Below are positions 1 to 7,822 of a stretch of DNA of 28,461 nt, one piece after another. Under the pieces are notes generated by a model. The model worked only from the letters and a program-made list of their open reading frames with translations. It was not told the DNA's origin and did not search any database. Made by a program: the position numbers and the translations under genes. Source of the DNA: JAHJTW01 sp964545545 (lineage in GTDB: Bacteria; Krumholzibacteriota; Krumholzibacteriia; LZORAL124-64-63); assembly GCA_964545545.1 (NCBI GenBank), contig CAZJGK010000036.1:1-28461 (forward strand). Direction: 5' to 3'. Each line of letters starts with the position of its first letter. Positions within the stretch are counted from its first letter, which is position 1.

Positions 1-472
1 GGGTCTTGGGCGAGCCGACCACCCGGATTCTCAGGTCAGCCTTCTGACCCAGGATCAATTCAGCCCCCCGGCCTAGAATCACCACCCCCCCGACTGCAGC
101 CAAGCTGGAGATTACCTTGACCAGGGCAATGTGGTAGTCGCTGCGCATGAAGATTCTCTGGTTGAGAACGCCTTCGACCCAGAGGGTGGCCTGGCTGACG
201 GCCTGTTCGTCCAGGCGTGAGGCAATTTGGGCTTCCAGGTTGTGGTCCCGGGCAATGCGGTCGATCAGGGACTTGCCGTGGAATTCCAGGTCCAGGGTCT
301 TGGCAAGATTCCGTGCCAGGAGTTGGCCGCCGCTGCCGGTCTGGCGGGAAACGGTGATGACAGGTTGCCGGGGTGGTTTTTGCGCAGGAGCAGGATCCCG
401 CAAATACTCCCGCAGACGGTTCCAATGGTTTATCTGGCGCTGGACAAGTTTTTCATTGATGGGGTTAGGCAT
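1..472 (-). CDS. Cytidylate kinase-like family protein, partial (C-terminus beyond left edge)
   Basis: 157 codons are readable from ATG at 472 on the minus strand, with no stop before the window edge. The protein opens with a short charged helix. It then has a P-loop-like segment, VITVSRQTGSGGQLLARNL (about residues 41-59), in the position where cytidylate kinase-like (Cytidylate_kin2) proteins carry ISRxxGSGG. Further on is the typical GGVVILGRGAELIL strand (about 124-137). A Shine-Dalgarno AAGGGGGG sits just before the ATG. It diverges from the glycosyltransferase at 676 and has its own promoter (590-618). The family resembles CMP kinase, but many members are not shown to phosphorylate CMP, so the substrate is left open. 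Family assignment is good; biochemical role is inference. Confidence 0.8.
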   Translation of the reverse strand, partial: MPNPINEKLVQRQINHWNRLREYLRDPAPAQKPPRQPVITVSRQTGSGGQLLARNLAKTLDLEFHGKSLIDRIARDHNLEAQIASRLDEQAVSQATLWVEGVLNQRIFMRSDYHIALVKVISSLAAVGGVVILGRGAELILGQKADLRIRVVGSPKT

Positions 473-509
473 GACGGCCCCCCTTGACTGGGACGCCAGG
501 TTTCCCGGG

Positions 510-578
510 CCGGCCGTGACCTGCGGCCGGGCGGCGGCCCTGGCTTGGTGCCTGCTTCCGGCCCGGAACTGGTCCGGG
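510..578 (-). promoter_or_regulatory. Two hairpins in the leader of the cytidylate kinase-like gene
   Basis: Two perfect inverted repeats lie between the predicted transcription start and the start codon. One is CCCGGA (562-567) with TCCGGG (573-578), loop of 5. The other is CCGGCCG (510-516) with CGGCCGG (524-530), loop of 7. Neither is followed by a T run on the minus strand, so they are not simple terminators. In such GC-rich DNA some chance pairing is expected. A regulatory role is only a possibility. Confidence 0.35.
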
Positions 579-589
579 AAAGCACCATG

Positions 590-618
590 ATTCTACTCCT
601 GTTCTGGGCGGGAATCAA
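590..618 (-). promoter_or_regulatory. Sigma70-type promoter for the cytidylate kinase-like gene
   Basis: On the minus strand a -35 TTGATT (613-618) and a -10 TAGAAT (590-595) are separated by exactly 17 bp. This predicts a start near 583 and a leader of about 110 nt before the ATG at 472. The TAGAAT box matches the consensus at 5 of 6 positions. Read from sequence only. Confidence 0.6.
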
Positions 619-675
619 TCAAGTCGGCCACCTTCCAGGCTTTCCCTGCCGCTGTTCATGATCTACTATCGTGTC

Positions 676-1815
676 ATGAGAATTCTTCACGTCGGCAAGC
701 ATTATCCTCCCCATTACGGGGGAATGGAAACCGCCCTGCAGAATATCGCCGAAGGTCTCCTAGACGCCGGGGACGAGGTGACCGTGCTGGTGGCCGGAAG
801 CGGATCCCTGCAGAAGCGGGAGGTGATACGAGGGGCTGGGCCCGGCAAGGCCGGTACCCTGGTGCGGGTGGCGACGCTGGGTCATTTGAATTCACAGCCG
901 TTGACTTTGGACCTCGTCCATGCCCTGCGGTGTGCCGTGCGGGAATTCCAACCGGAATTGATCCATCTGCATCTGCCTAATCCCCTGGCGGCCGCGGCCT
1001 GGCTGATCTACAGGAAGCTGGAGGGTGGTCCGCAACCTGTCCTGGCTGTATGGCACCATGCCGATATGAGGCGGCAACGGTTGGGCCGTCAGATTGTCCG
1101 GCCTTTGATCATCGCGTGCCTGGGGCAGGCTGCCGGTGTCTGTGTTTCCTCCCCGGCGGGGGTGTCGGCGCGGGAATTGGCCGGGGTGAGGCCTCGGGTC
1201 CGTGTTATTCCCTTCGGGATTGATCTGCCCGCGAAAATGAATCTCCAGACCGATCACCGGGAAAATTTCCTGTTCATTGGACGCCTGGTCCCCTACAAGG
1301 GATTGCCGATATTGCTGCGGGCATTGGCCCGGGTGCCTGCAGCCAGGCTGGATATCGTCGGGACCGGACCCCAGGCGAGTGAACTCAAGCAGCTCGTTTT
1401 TGCTCTGGACCTTGCCGACCGGGTCCACTTCTCCGGGGACCTGCCCTGGCCTGGGCTGAACACCAAGCTGGCCGAAGCCCGCGCCTTGGTTTTGCCCAGC
1501 ATTGATGCCTCCGAAACGTTCGGGCTGGTGCAACTGGAAGCAATGGCCGCGGGCACGGCGGTCATCGCCTCGGACCTGAAAACCGGGATTGCCGGGGTGG
1601 GAGAATTCGGAGTGACGGGGTTGCTGGTAATCCCCGGCGACAGCGCCGACCTGGCGGACGCCCTCGCGAAATTGCAACAGGATCCAGGGTTGGCAATCCG
1701 GATGGGCGCAGCGGGGAGAAAGCGCTATCTTGAATTGTTTACGCGCCAACGAATGATCACTGAGCTGCGCAGCTGGTACCGGGATCTGTTGCAATCCCGG
1801 GCCCGCAAGGGGTGA
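676..1815 (+). CDS. Glycosyltransferase family 4 (GT-B fold)
   Basis: 379 aa if started at ATG 676. An upstream in-frame ATG at 658 adds six residues that do not look conserved, and neither start has a strong Shine-Dalgarno. The N-terminus MRILHVGKHYPPHYGGMET is the usual GT4 opening with the glycine-rich acceptor loop. The second Rossmann domain begins near FLFIGRLVPYKG (about 198-209). The donor-binding E-x7-E element is ETFGLVQLE (about 277-285), followed by AMAAGTAVIAS. Such enzymes transfer a sugar from a nucleotide-sugar to a glycan or lipid at the cytoplasmic membrane; the exact sugar cannot be read. It is followed without a gap by the yqeC-like gene, although the two roles look unrelated. 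It may belong functionally with other cell-surface sugar genes. Confidence 0.9.
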   Translation: MRILHVGKHYPPHYGGMETALQNIAEGLLDAGDEVTVLVAGSGSLQKREVIRGAGPGKAGTLVRVATLGHLNSQPLTLDLVHALRCAVREFQPELIHLHLPNPLAAAAWLIYRKLEGGPQPVLAVWHHADMRRQRLGRQIVRPLIIACLGQAAGVCVSSPAGVSARELAGVRPRVRVIPFGIDLPAKMNLQTDHRENFLFIGRLVPYKGLPILLRALARVPAARLDIVGTGPQASELKQLVFALDLADRVHFSGDLPWPGLNTKLAEARALVLPSIDASETFGLVQLEAMAAGTAVIASDLKTGIAGVGEFGVTGLLVIPGDSADLADALAKLQQDPGLAIRMGAAGRKRYLELFTRQRMITELRSWYRDLLQSRARKG

Positions 1816-1817
1816 CG

Positions 1818-2612
1818 ATGGACTACGCGTTTCTGCCAACCTGGGATGGTTTTTTGCCACGCCAGGGAGGCCATGTCCTCGGGTTTTGCGGGTCGGAGGG
1901 AAAGGTGTCCCTGCTGAAAGAGGTGGCGGGCCTTTACCTGCATCTGGGCCTGGGTGTGATTGAAACCGCGACGGTCCCGCTCCCCGGCCGGCCGGAAACC
2001 CTGTCTCAGGAGTGGTTGCCGGACCACACTGTTCCCGCCTTGTGCGACGAACCGGTGGTTCGTGTCCATGGCGGTGTTACGGCGGACGGCGACTGGGCCG
2101 GCCTGGAAGCCGGTGTGGTCGATCACCTTCAGGAACAGTTCCCGGACCGCGTGATCCTTTGCCGGGTGGACGGCGGTGGCCCGCTGCCCTTGAAATTTTA
2201 CGGACCATCCGGACTTTCCTGGCCGCGATCAACCACGCTGGCTGTGGTCATGGTTGAGGGGTCGGCCGTCGGCGCTCAGACCGGGACGGTGCTGCAGGGC
2301 GCCGGCGTAGGGTGTGCGTCACCCGGTGGGCTGGACGGTCTGGCAGCGCACGAACTGTTCGAGTGGAAACATCTGGAGGCCCTGGTGCTGGGCAAGGCAG
2401 GCTACCTGGACCAGGTTCCTGCCGACCTCCCGGTGGTCCTCGCAGTGACGGGGCTGGAAGATGTTGCCGACAGCATCGGCTTGTTTGGATTTGCAGGCCG
2501 GGTGATGCAACATGAGCGCTTGCCTCTGGTGATGTTTTGCAGCCGCAAGGAAGGCGTTTGGCAGCTGAAGACGGCATATCGAACGGGCTCAGGGGAGGTG
2601 GACGGTGAGTGA
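1818..2612 (+). CDS. yqeC: YqeC-like selenium-dependent molybdenum hydroxylase accessory protein
   Basis: 264 aa from ATG 1818, with AAGGGG at 1807-1812 as ribosome site. A GTG at 1812 is an alternative that overlaps the upstream stop. The order of elements fits YqeC: an N-terminal nucleotide-binding loop (GSEGKVSLL, about residues 25-33), a central acidic DG-containing strand (RVDGGGPLPLK, in the place of the family EADGSRxxPLK), then VVMVEGSAVG and a C-terminal helical part. YqeC proteins act in maturation of selenium-dependent molybdenum hydroxylases; their precise reaction is not established. The P-loop is off-consensus: the family normally shows GxGGKT, here EGKVS. Close coupling to the mocA-like and xdhC genes supports the call. 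The hydroxylase itself is not in the window. Confidence 0.75.
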   Translation: MDYAFLPTWDGFLPRQGGHVLGFCGSEGKVSLLKEVAGLYLHLGLGVIETATVPLPGRPETLSQEWLPDHTVPALCDEPVVRVHGGVTADGDWAGLEAGVVDHLQEQFPDRVILCRVDGGGPLPLKFYGPSGLSWPRSTTLAVVMVEGSAVGAQTGTVLQGAGVGCASPGGLDGLAAHELFEWKHLEALVLGKAGYLDQVPADLPVVLAVTGLEDVADSIGLFGFAGRVMQHERLPLVMFCSRKEGVWQLKTAYRTGSGEVDGE

Positions 2613-3261
2613 TTCCGCCCGGCAGGTCCCCGTGCGTTGCGACGTGGCGCTGGTGCTCGCCCGGGGCCGCTCCCGGCGCATGGGAAGGCCCAAGGGCTTG
2701 CTTCGCCTGGACCCCGCTGGGGAGCCCTTCGTGAAGATCATCGCGGGGCTTTATGTCCCCTGGGCTGCAGTGATGGTCGTGACCACCCACGGCGAGGAAT
2801 CCGGTTACCGCATGGCCCTGGCCGGCATGCCGGACGTCAGGGTTATGGGTTGCGATCCTGGCGGTGAAACCGCCCTGACTGTCTGGCTGGGTTGGCAGGG
2901 ATCCACGGAGGTTGAAGGCGTCTCCCACCTCTGGGCCCATCCGGTGGACATGCCGTTGGTCCGTGCGCGAACGCTGTCCCGCTTGCTTGAGCTCAGCCGG
3001 CAGGAACCTGCCGCCCTCGTCAGACCGGTCCGGGGCACGGAACCCGGCCATCCGGTGGTGATTCCCGTGGCCGCCTTGCGGGAATTGAAGGCGGGATCGC
3101 GGGCGCTGCAGGGGCCTTTTCGGGATTTTATCAGCCGGCAGCGCCTGCAAACACCGCCTTTGGCCGTCATTGACGTCGCAAGTGACGACCCGGGCGTGGT
3201 GATGGATTTTGACAATCCGGGCGACCTGGCCCGTCGATGGGAAAGGGAACACGATGTGTAA
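2605..3261 (+). CDS. MocA/MobA-like nucleotidyltransferase (molybdenum cofactor)
   Basis: 218 aa, GTG start at 2605 preceded by GGAGG at 2594-2598 and overlapping the yqeC stop by 8 bp, so probably translationally coupled. The fold is the NTP_transf_3 type: nucleotide loop LARGRSRRMGRPKGLL (about residues 15-30), metal-binding segment HPVDMPL (about 112-118), then the PxxGxPG(H)P-like stretch GTEPGHPVVIP. MocA transfers CMP, and MobA GMP, to molybdopterin. Its place between yqeC and xdhC favours a MocA-like job for xanthine dehydrogenase or hydroxylase-type enzymes. The signature normally reads LAAG; here the second alanine is arginine, a rare change next to the nucleotide. CTP versus GTP use cannot be decided from sequence. 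Confidence 0.8.
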   Translation: MSDSARQVPVRCDVALVLARGRSRRMGRPKGLLRLDPAGEPFVKIIAGLYVPWAAVMVVTTHGEESGYRMALAGMPDVRVMGCDPGGETALTVWLGWQGSTEVEGVSHLWAHPVDMPLVRARTLSRLLELSRQEPAALVRPVRGTEPGHPVVIPVAALRELKAGSRALQGPFRDFISRQRLQTPPLAVIDVASDDPGVVMDFDNPGDLARRWEREHDV

Positions 3262-4129
3262 AGGCAAGGACTTCCCCTCAGGGGGCTGTGAGCGGGATAT
3301 TCAGATGTTGTGGGGCAGCATGGCCGAGACCGGCGAGCCGGGGGTTCTGGCGACCGTGGTGGCCTCCGATGGCGCTGGTCCCGGGGTCATCGGCCGCAAA
3401 CTGGTTTATCATGGTGACGGCCGGCTGAGCGGGACCGTGGGCGGTGGACAAGTCGAGGCCCAGGTTGTGGAGGCTGCCCGGCAAATCCTTCACGAAGGGG
3501 GTTGCCGATTGGTACGGGTGGAACCCGGGCCCGCCAACCAGGATTGCGGCAGCACCATGGATGTGTTTCTGGAATCCATTCAGCAGGGTCATCCTTTCTG
3601 GATTATCGGCGCCGGTCATGTGGGCCGAGCGCTGCTGGAACTGGGACAGCATCTGCCGCTGCGCTTCACCGTGGTGGACGATGGCCCGGACCGTTTGGCG
3701 GGGTTCCCTGCCGATCTGGGGGGCTGGCCCTTGGCTGCCACCCCTGAAGAACTGGTGGGAAAGCTGGAGGTTGTGCCCGGGGCTGCGGTGCTGATTGCCA
3801 GCCGAAGCCATGAAATGGATATGGCCTACCTCAAGGCGGTGCTGGCCGCCGAGGAAGCTGCGGGAAGGTTGTTTCCCTTCCTGGGGTTGTTGGGAAGCTC
3901 GCGCAAGATTGCGCAATTTCGGCAGCAATTGGCCGGCAACTCCCGGCATCTTGACCGTCTGGACCAGGCCCAGATGCCCGTGGGTCTGGAACTTGGCGAT
4001 GGCACGCCCCATGGGATCGCCCTGTCTATCCTGGCCGAGGTTCTGGCTATTATCAACCATCAGGAGTACCTCCTGGATGAGTCGGGGCAGGCTTTGGGAA
4101 TCCGGCTCCACCGCCGGAGGGATGCCTGA
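3254..4129 (+). CDS. xdhC: XdhC/CoxI family molybdenum hydroxylase maturation factor
   Basis: 291 aa from ATG 3254, which overlaps the upstream TAA and has GGGA upstream. The N-terminal XdhC_CoxI domain contains GVLATVV and GGQVEAQVVEAA, followed by the cysteine motif DCGSTMDVFLE (about residues 97-107). The C-terminal Rossmann domain starts at FWIIGAGHVGRAL (about 115-127) and ends with the conserved LGLLGSSRK segment. XdhC binds molybdenum cofactor, promotes its sulfuration and hands it to xanthine dehydrogenase-like apoenzymes in the cytoplasm. It is the last gene of the yqeC, mocA-like, xdhC group. No xdhAB or coxLMS genes are visible, so the client enzyme lies elsewhere. Confidence 0.9.
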   Translation: MCKGKDFPSGGCERDIQMLWGSMAETGEPGVLATVVASDGAGPGVIGRKLVYHGDGRLSGTVGGGQVEAQVVEAARQILHEGGCRLVRVEPGPANQDCGSTMDVFLESIQQGHPFWIIGAGHVGRALLELGQHLPLRFTVVDDGPDRLAGFPADLGGWPLAATPEELVGKLEVVPGAAVLIASRSHEMDMAYLKAVLAAEEAAGRLFPFLGLLGSSRKIAQFRQQLAGNSRHLDRLDQAQMPVGLELGDGTPHGIALSILAEVLAIINHQEYLLDESGQALGIRLHRRRDA

Positions 4130-4159
4130 GGGAACTTTTGCCCAACTAAAGAGTTCCCT
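4129..4159 (+). terminator. Hairpin just after xdhC, possible terminator
   Basis: AGGGAACTTTT (4129-4139) pairs with AAAGAGTTCCCT (4149-4159), allowing one G-U pair, to give an 11-bp stem with a 9-nt loop. It starts at the last base of the xdhC stop codon. There is no T tract after it, so it is either a weak or Rho-assisted terminator or a 3'-end stabilising hairpin. Confidence 0.5.
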
Positions 4160-4188
4160 AGTTATGTGGTGGCCGTATGCGGCTTGGT

Positions 4189-4218
4189 TTGACAAGACCT
4201 GGGATTGTTGGTTACTTT
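4189..4218 (+). promoter_or_regulatory. Candidate promoter for the TPR gene
   Basis: A perfect -35 TTGACA lies at 4189-4194. The best -10 at 17-18 bp spacing is TTACTT/TACTTT (4212-4218), which matches poorly. A small hairpin CCCCG (4228-4232) / CGGGG (4240-4244) follows in the presumed leader. Position between the xdhC hairpin and the TPR gene fits a new transcription unit. Confidence 0.4.
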
Positions 4219-4304
4219 CTGGTATGTCCCCGATTCTTGCGGGGCATTATCATTAAGGCACCGTCCTGGATAACCATTTCATGACCCCAGTTGGAGGTAA
4301 TTCC

Positions 4305-5483
4305 GTGCTCCCGACAAGGAATACCCGTTTTCTGCCGCTTTTCTGCGGTGTCTGCGTTCTCGCCTTGGCTGCCGGCTTGGCAGGGGCCGTGCGGGCCGAA
4401 TGCCAGCCCGGTCAGATGCAGGAGGCAAACATGGCCTATGGGTCAGCGGTGGAATTTCTCAATGCCAAGCAGTGGGACCAGGCCATCGCGCGCTTTAACT
4501 CCATCATTCAGGTTTGCCCTGAACACATCCAGGCCAACCGCGGCTTGGGCATGGCGTACTACGGCAAGGGCAATTATGAACAAGCGGTGACTTACTACCA
4601 GAAAGTCATTGATTTGCGGGGCGATAAGGTCGAAGCGGGGGATTTCGGGAACCTCGGCAAGACGTACGCACAGCTCAAGAAATACAAGGAAGCCCGCGCC
4701 GAGTACATGAAGGCCTCCTTGCTGGATCCGGATGATTGCGGGGTCTTGTTCAATCTCGGCGTTCTGCACAGTGCGGTTGGTTTCAATACCCTCTCGGTCC
4801 AGGTTTTCGAGCACGCGCTGGACGTTTGCCCCGATCTGGAAAACAACATCCTGCCGCAACTGGCCAAGGCGGCCCAGAAGGCTGAAGATCAGCAGCGCAA
4901 GAGCGGCAACGTCGCCCAGGCCGACCGTTTTCATAAACTGTTCGTCAAGTACAGCACCCAGGCCGGGGGATCGACTTCCTACCAGCTTGCGGTCAAGCGT
5001 TTCAACAGCAAGGATTATGCAGGGGCCGTCACCCTGCTGAATCAAATGCTGGCCAAGGACCCCGATCATTCGGGCGCCCTGCTGACCTTGGCGCGGGCCC
5101 AGGATCAGTTGGGACACAAACCCGAGTCCATTGCCGCCTATGAACAATACCTGAAGCTCAAGCCTGACGATCTGAGCAACATGGGGGAAATGTTGCGGGT
5201 GATGGTGGATGCCGGTCAGTGCAGCGAAGCCAAGGCCCTCGCCGCCTTTGCGGTCCAGAAATACGCTAGCCAGGGACGCCAGGCCCTGGCTCCTATCTAC
5301 TACTACTGGGGTTCCGCCTTTGAATGCACGGGGGAATACCAGGTCGCCAAGACCAAGTTCGAACTCTGCGTTGCCGGCGGTCATCCCAAGTTCACCGCGC
5401 CTGCCAGGACCATGGTCCAGCGGATGGATGACTTGACGGCCCAGGCCAAGTATGAAAAGGAAAAAGCCGCCCAGGGTGGATGA
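4305..5483 (+). CDS. Exported tetratricopeptide repeat protein
   Basis: 392 aa from GTG 4305, chosen because GGAGG (4293-4297) lies 7 bp upstream; an in-frame ATG at 4281 would precede that ribosome site. The N-terminus has basic residues, a hydrophobic stretch (about 9-26) and an AGAVRA-E junction typical of a signal peptide. The mature part is almost entirely TPR helices, with repeats such as QWDQAIARFNSIIQVCPE, NYEQAVTYYQKVIDL and YKEARAEYMKASLLDPDD. A linker of about 50 residues then leads into a second TPR block. About seven cysteines are spread through the mature chain, several at equivalent repeat positions. It is probably a periplasmic scaffold; partner unknown. Single-gene unit with hairpins on both sides. 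Confidence 0.85.
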   Translation: MLPTRNTRFLPLFCGVCVLALAAGLAGAVRAECQPGQMQEANMAYGSAVEFLNAKQWDQAIARFNSIIQVCPEHIQANRGLGMAYYGKGNYEQAVTYYQKVIDLRGDKVEAGDFGNLGKTYAQLKKYKEARAEYMKASLLDPDDCGVLFNLGVLHSAVGFNTLSVQVFEHALDVCPDLENNILPQLAKAAQKAEDQQRKSGNVAQADRFHKLFVKYSTQAGGSTSYQLAVKRFNSKDYAGAVTLLNQMLAKDPDHSGALLTLARAQDQLGHKPESIAAYEQYLKLKPDDLSNMGEMLRVMVDAGQCSEAKALAAFAVQKYASQGRQALAPIYYYWGSAFECTGEYQVAKTKFELCVAGGHPKFTAPARTMVQRMDDLTAQAKYEKEKAAQGG

Positions 5484-5521
5484 GCGCGCTGGATGATTCA
5501 GCCTGTGTGTGCCATATTGAG

Positions 5522-5557
5522 CCCGCGGAACCCGGATGGAGGGTCCGCGGGTTTTTT
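5522..5557 (+). terminator. Rho-independent terminator after the TPR gene
   Basis: CCCGCGG (5522-5528) pairs with CCGCGGG (5545-5551). The stem extends through an A-T pair and CCC/GGG (5531-5533 with 5541-5543) around a 7-nt loop, with one bulged A. Six T residues (5552-5557) follow. This is the clearest intrinsic terminator in the window. Confidence 0.93.
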
Positions 5558-5649
5558 CATGCTTGCCAGCGGTGAGTGCGCCGTTATCTCCGGCTATGAG
5601 CCGGGAACTTGCTGCGCAAGGTCGTGCTGATCAGAAAAGGAAACCTGAC

Positions 5650-6804
5650 GTGAGCCGCTTGGACGCCCTGCCGCCCTATCTTTTTTCCTCCCTGGATGCG
5701 GCCAAACGCCGTTGTGCCGCCAAGGGTGTCGACGTGGTGGACCTGGGAATCGGGGACCCGGATCAACCGACGCCCGAGCCGCTGGTCGCAACCATGGTCG
5801 AGGCTCTGGGAAATCCCGTTCATCATCGGTATCCTCCCCAGCGGGGTTCCCTCCAGCTGCGCAATGCCATCGCCGCCTACATGGCTGATCGCTATGACGT
5901 GGAGGTCGATCCTGAAACCCAGGTTCTGGTGCTCATCGGCAGCAAGGAGGGGCTGGGCCATCTGCCCCTGGCCTATGTCCAGGAAGGCGACAATGTCCTG
6001 GTTCCCGACCTGGGTTATCCCGTCTATGCCCAGGCCACCATTTTGGCCGGGGGCGAGCCACGGACTTTTCCGCTTACTTTTCAGCGGTCATTCCGGCCCG
6101 ATCCCAGGCAGCTGGCCGGGCTCGCGAATGAGCGGACGCGTTTGGCATTCCTGAACTATCCCCACAATCCTACGGGAGCCGTGGCCGATAGGGTCTTCTG
6201 GGCAGAGGTGATGACCGCCATGCGCGGCACGGGTGCCGTGGTGGTCAACGATGCCGCTTACCTTGAGGTGACCCTGGACGGGAGCAACCCGGTGAGCATG
6301 CTGTCGTGCGCGGATCTGTCGGAAGATCCGGTGGTGGAGTTGCACAGCCTGTCCAAGATGTTCAACATGACCGGTTGGCGGGTAGGTTTCGCCGTGGGGA
6401 ACCGGGAAGTGATCCGTCGCCTGGGCCGGGTCAAGGAAAGCATGGACAGCGGGGTTTTTGGTGCGGTGCAGGCCACGGCAACGGTAGCCCTGGGCAGCCG
6501 AAGGCGTGAACTGCTGGCCTCGGTCATGGCGGTTTACGCCCCGCGGCGCCGGGTCATGGTGGCGGCCCTGGAAAGGGCCGGTTTCGTAGTGTTTCCTTCC
6601 GCGGCGACTTTCTATGTCTGGGCCAGAGTGCCGGCGGGGGAGACGTCCGTGGAATTCTGCGCGCGCGCGCTTGAACAGTGCGGGGTTGTCCTGACCCCGG
6701 GCAACGGGTTCGGTCCCGGGGGAGAAGGCTGGTTCAGGATCAGCCTGACCGCTGCGGATGACCTGATTTCTGAAGGTGCCGGGCGCTTGGAAAGGTGGTC
6801 CTGA
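5650..6804 (+). CDS. dapL: LL-diaminopimelate aminotransferase-like class I/II aminotransferase
   Basis: 384 aa from GTG 5650, chosen because AAAAGG lies just upstream and the protein then begins like DapL (LDALPPYLFSSLD). An ATG at 5536 would lie inside the preceding terminator. DapL hallmarks are visible: DLGIGDPDQPTPEPLV, the IGSKEGLGHLPLA segment, NYPHNPTGA, NDAAYLEV, and the PLP lysine in HSLSKMFNMTGWRVGFAVGN. DapL converts tetrahydrodipicolinate to LL-diaminopimelate with glutamate in one step, feeding lysine and peptidoglycan. Family length is about 390-410. The following folB overlaps its stop by one base. A related aminotransferase with another substrate cannot be excluded. Confidence 0.82.
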   Translation: MSRLDALPPYLFSSLDAAKRRCAAKGVDVVDLGIGDPDQPTPEPLVATMVEALGNPVHHRYPPQRGSLQLRNAIAAYMADRYDVEVDPETQVLVLIGSKEGLGHLPLAYVQEGDNVLVPDLGYPVYAQATILAGGEPRTFPLTFQRSFRPDPRQLAGLANERTRLAFLNYPHNPTGAVADRVFWAEVMTAMRGTGAVVVNDAAYLEVTLDGSNPVSMLSCADLSEDPVVELHSLSKMFNMTGWRVGFAVGNREVIRRLGRVKESMDSGVFGAVQATATVALGSRRRELLASVMAVYAPRRRVMVAALERAGFVVFPSAATFYVWARVPAGETSVEFCARALEQCGVVLTPGNGFGPGGEGWFRISLTAADDLISEGAGRLERWS

Positions 6805-7193
6805 TGGATCGGGTAAGCCTGCGGGGCATTGACGTCTATGCCCATCACGGAGTCCATCCTGCCGAGCGGGAGTTGGGACAGCGCTTCGTGATCGATGTGG
6901 ACCTGTGGGTTGATTGCGCGGGCGCAGCGCTTTCGGACGCCCTGGCCGACGCCCTGGATTATACCGCCGTACACCGCCGAATCTGCCAGGTCACGGCTGA
7001 AACATCCTTCCAGTTGATCGAAGCCCTGGCGGGAAATCTATGCCGCGCGCTGCTGGAGAGTTTTCCCGTGGAGCGGGTCCGCATCAAGGTGCAGAAACCC
7101 AATCCGCCCATTCCCAGCTTTTTGGGCACAGCTGCGGTGACCTTCGAAAGGGATCGCTCCTGGTTGTCCGGGTTGCCTGGTGAAAAGCCATGA
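6804..7193 (+). CDS. folB: Dihydroneopterin aldolase
   Basis: 129 aa from ATG 6804, overlapping the dapL stop (TGATG) with GAAAGG upstream; a GTG at 6795 is less likely. FolB motifs are clear: DRVSLRGIDVYAHHGVHPAERELGQRF at the N-terminus with the catalytic-site glutamate (the PAE segment), DALDYTAVH, QLIEALAGNLC, and the catalytic lysine in KVQKPNPPIP near the C-terminus. The enzyme cleaves 7,8-dihydroneopterin to 6-hydroxymethyl-dihydropterin and glycolaldehyde in folate synthesis. The next gene, folK, makes the following step and overlaps by 4 bp, which confirms the call. Confidence 0.95.
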   Translation: MDRVSLRGIDVYAHHGVHPAERELGQRFVIDVDLWVDCAGAALSDALADALDYTAVHRRICQVTAETSFQLIEALAGNLCRALLESFPVERVRIKVQKPNPPIPSFLGTAAVTFERDRSWLSGLPGEKP

Positions 7194-7822
7194 ATCCTCG
7201 GAGTGTTCCGTCCGCGGGAATTTCCTGGGATCCCGACTGCTTGTGGTTGGGGTTGGGCAGCAACATGGGCCACCGGCTGCGCTATCTGCGGCTGGCAACC
7301 TATGCCCTGCTGATGCATCCGGAAATCGAGGTTCAGCGGGGCAGCCGGGTTTACGAGACCGATTATGTCGGGCCGGGAAAGCAGGATCCCTACCTGAACG
7401 CCTGTCTTGAAGTGAGCACCCACCTGGAACCCAGGGTGTTGCTGGCGATTCTCAAAGGGATCGAGGAGCGGTTGGGCCGCAAGCCGGATGGGCACATGAG
7501 GCCGAGGCCTATCGATCTCGATATCCTGTTGTGGCGCGGCCAAACCCGGCAGGGGCCCCGTTTGACTATCCCCCATCCGAGGGCGAGGGAACGGGCCTTT
7601 GTCATGGAGCCGCTGGCGGAGTTGGCAGGGTCGGAAATTTTTCCGGATTCAGGGGAGACAATACAGGACGCCTGTGCGAAAATAAGGCGTAAATCGGAGT
7701 CCCCGGTGCGTCTGTTTCCGCTGGAAACCGGCGCCATTGCCCGGCTGTTGCCTAGGGGCGAGAATCCGGCGGATGACACCAAGGAGGATTGGCGTGCTGC
7801 CCTGGCCGTACATTGTCGTTGA
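7190..7822 (+). CDS. folK: 2-amino-4-hydroxy-6-hydroxymethyldihydropteridine diphosphokinase
   Basis: 210 aa, ATG 7190 overlapping the folB stop. The HPPK signatures are present: LGLGSNMGHRLRYLR (about 20-34), DPYLNACLEV, RPRPIDLDILLW (about 104-115) with the two magnesium-binding aspartates, and HPRARERAFVMEPLAEL. It transfers pyrophosphate from ATP to hydroxymethyl-dihydropterin. The protein is longer than the usual ~160 residues. It has about 16 extra residues at the N-terminus and a tail of about 35 residues that runs over the ribosome site and first codons of the next gene. The tail has no recognised domain. Confidence 0.93.
   Translation: MNPRSVPSAGISWDPDCLWLGLGSNMGHRLRYLRLATYALLMHPEIEVQRGSRVYETDYVGPGKQDPYLNACLEVSTHLEPRVLLAILKGIEERLGRKPDGHMRPRPIDLDILLWRGQTRQGPRLTIPHPRARERAFVMEPLAELAGSEIFPDSGETIQDACAKIRRKSESPVRLFPLETGAIARLLPRGENPADDTKEDWRAALAVHCR

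Noticed and set aside
2248..5384. Long minus-strand open frames (2248-3267, 3278-4195, 4443-5384)
   Set aside because: They lie entirely opposite well-supported genes, have proline/glutamine/arginine-rich compositions typical of antisense frames in GC-rich DNA, and show no family motifs.
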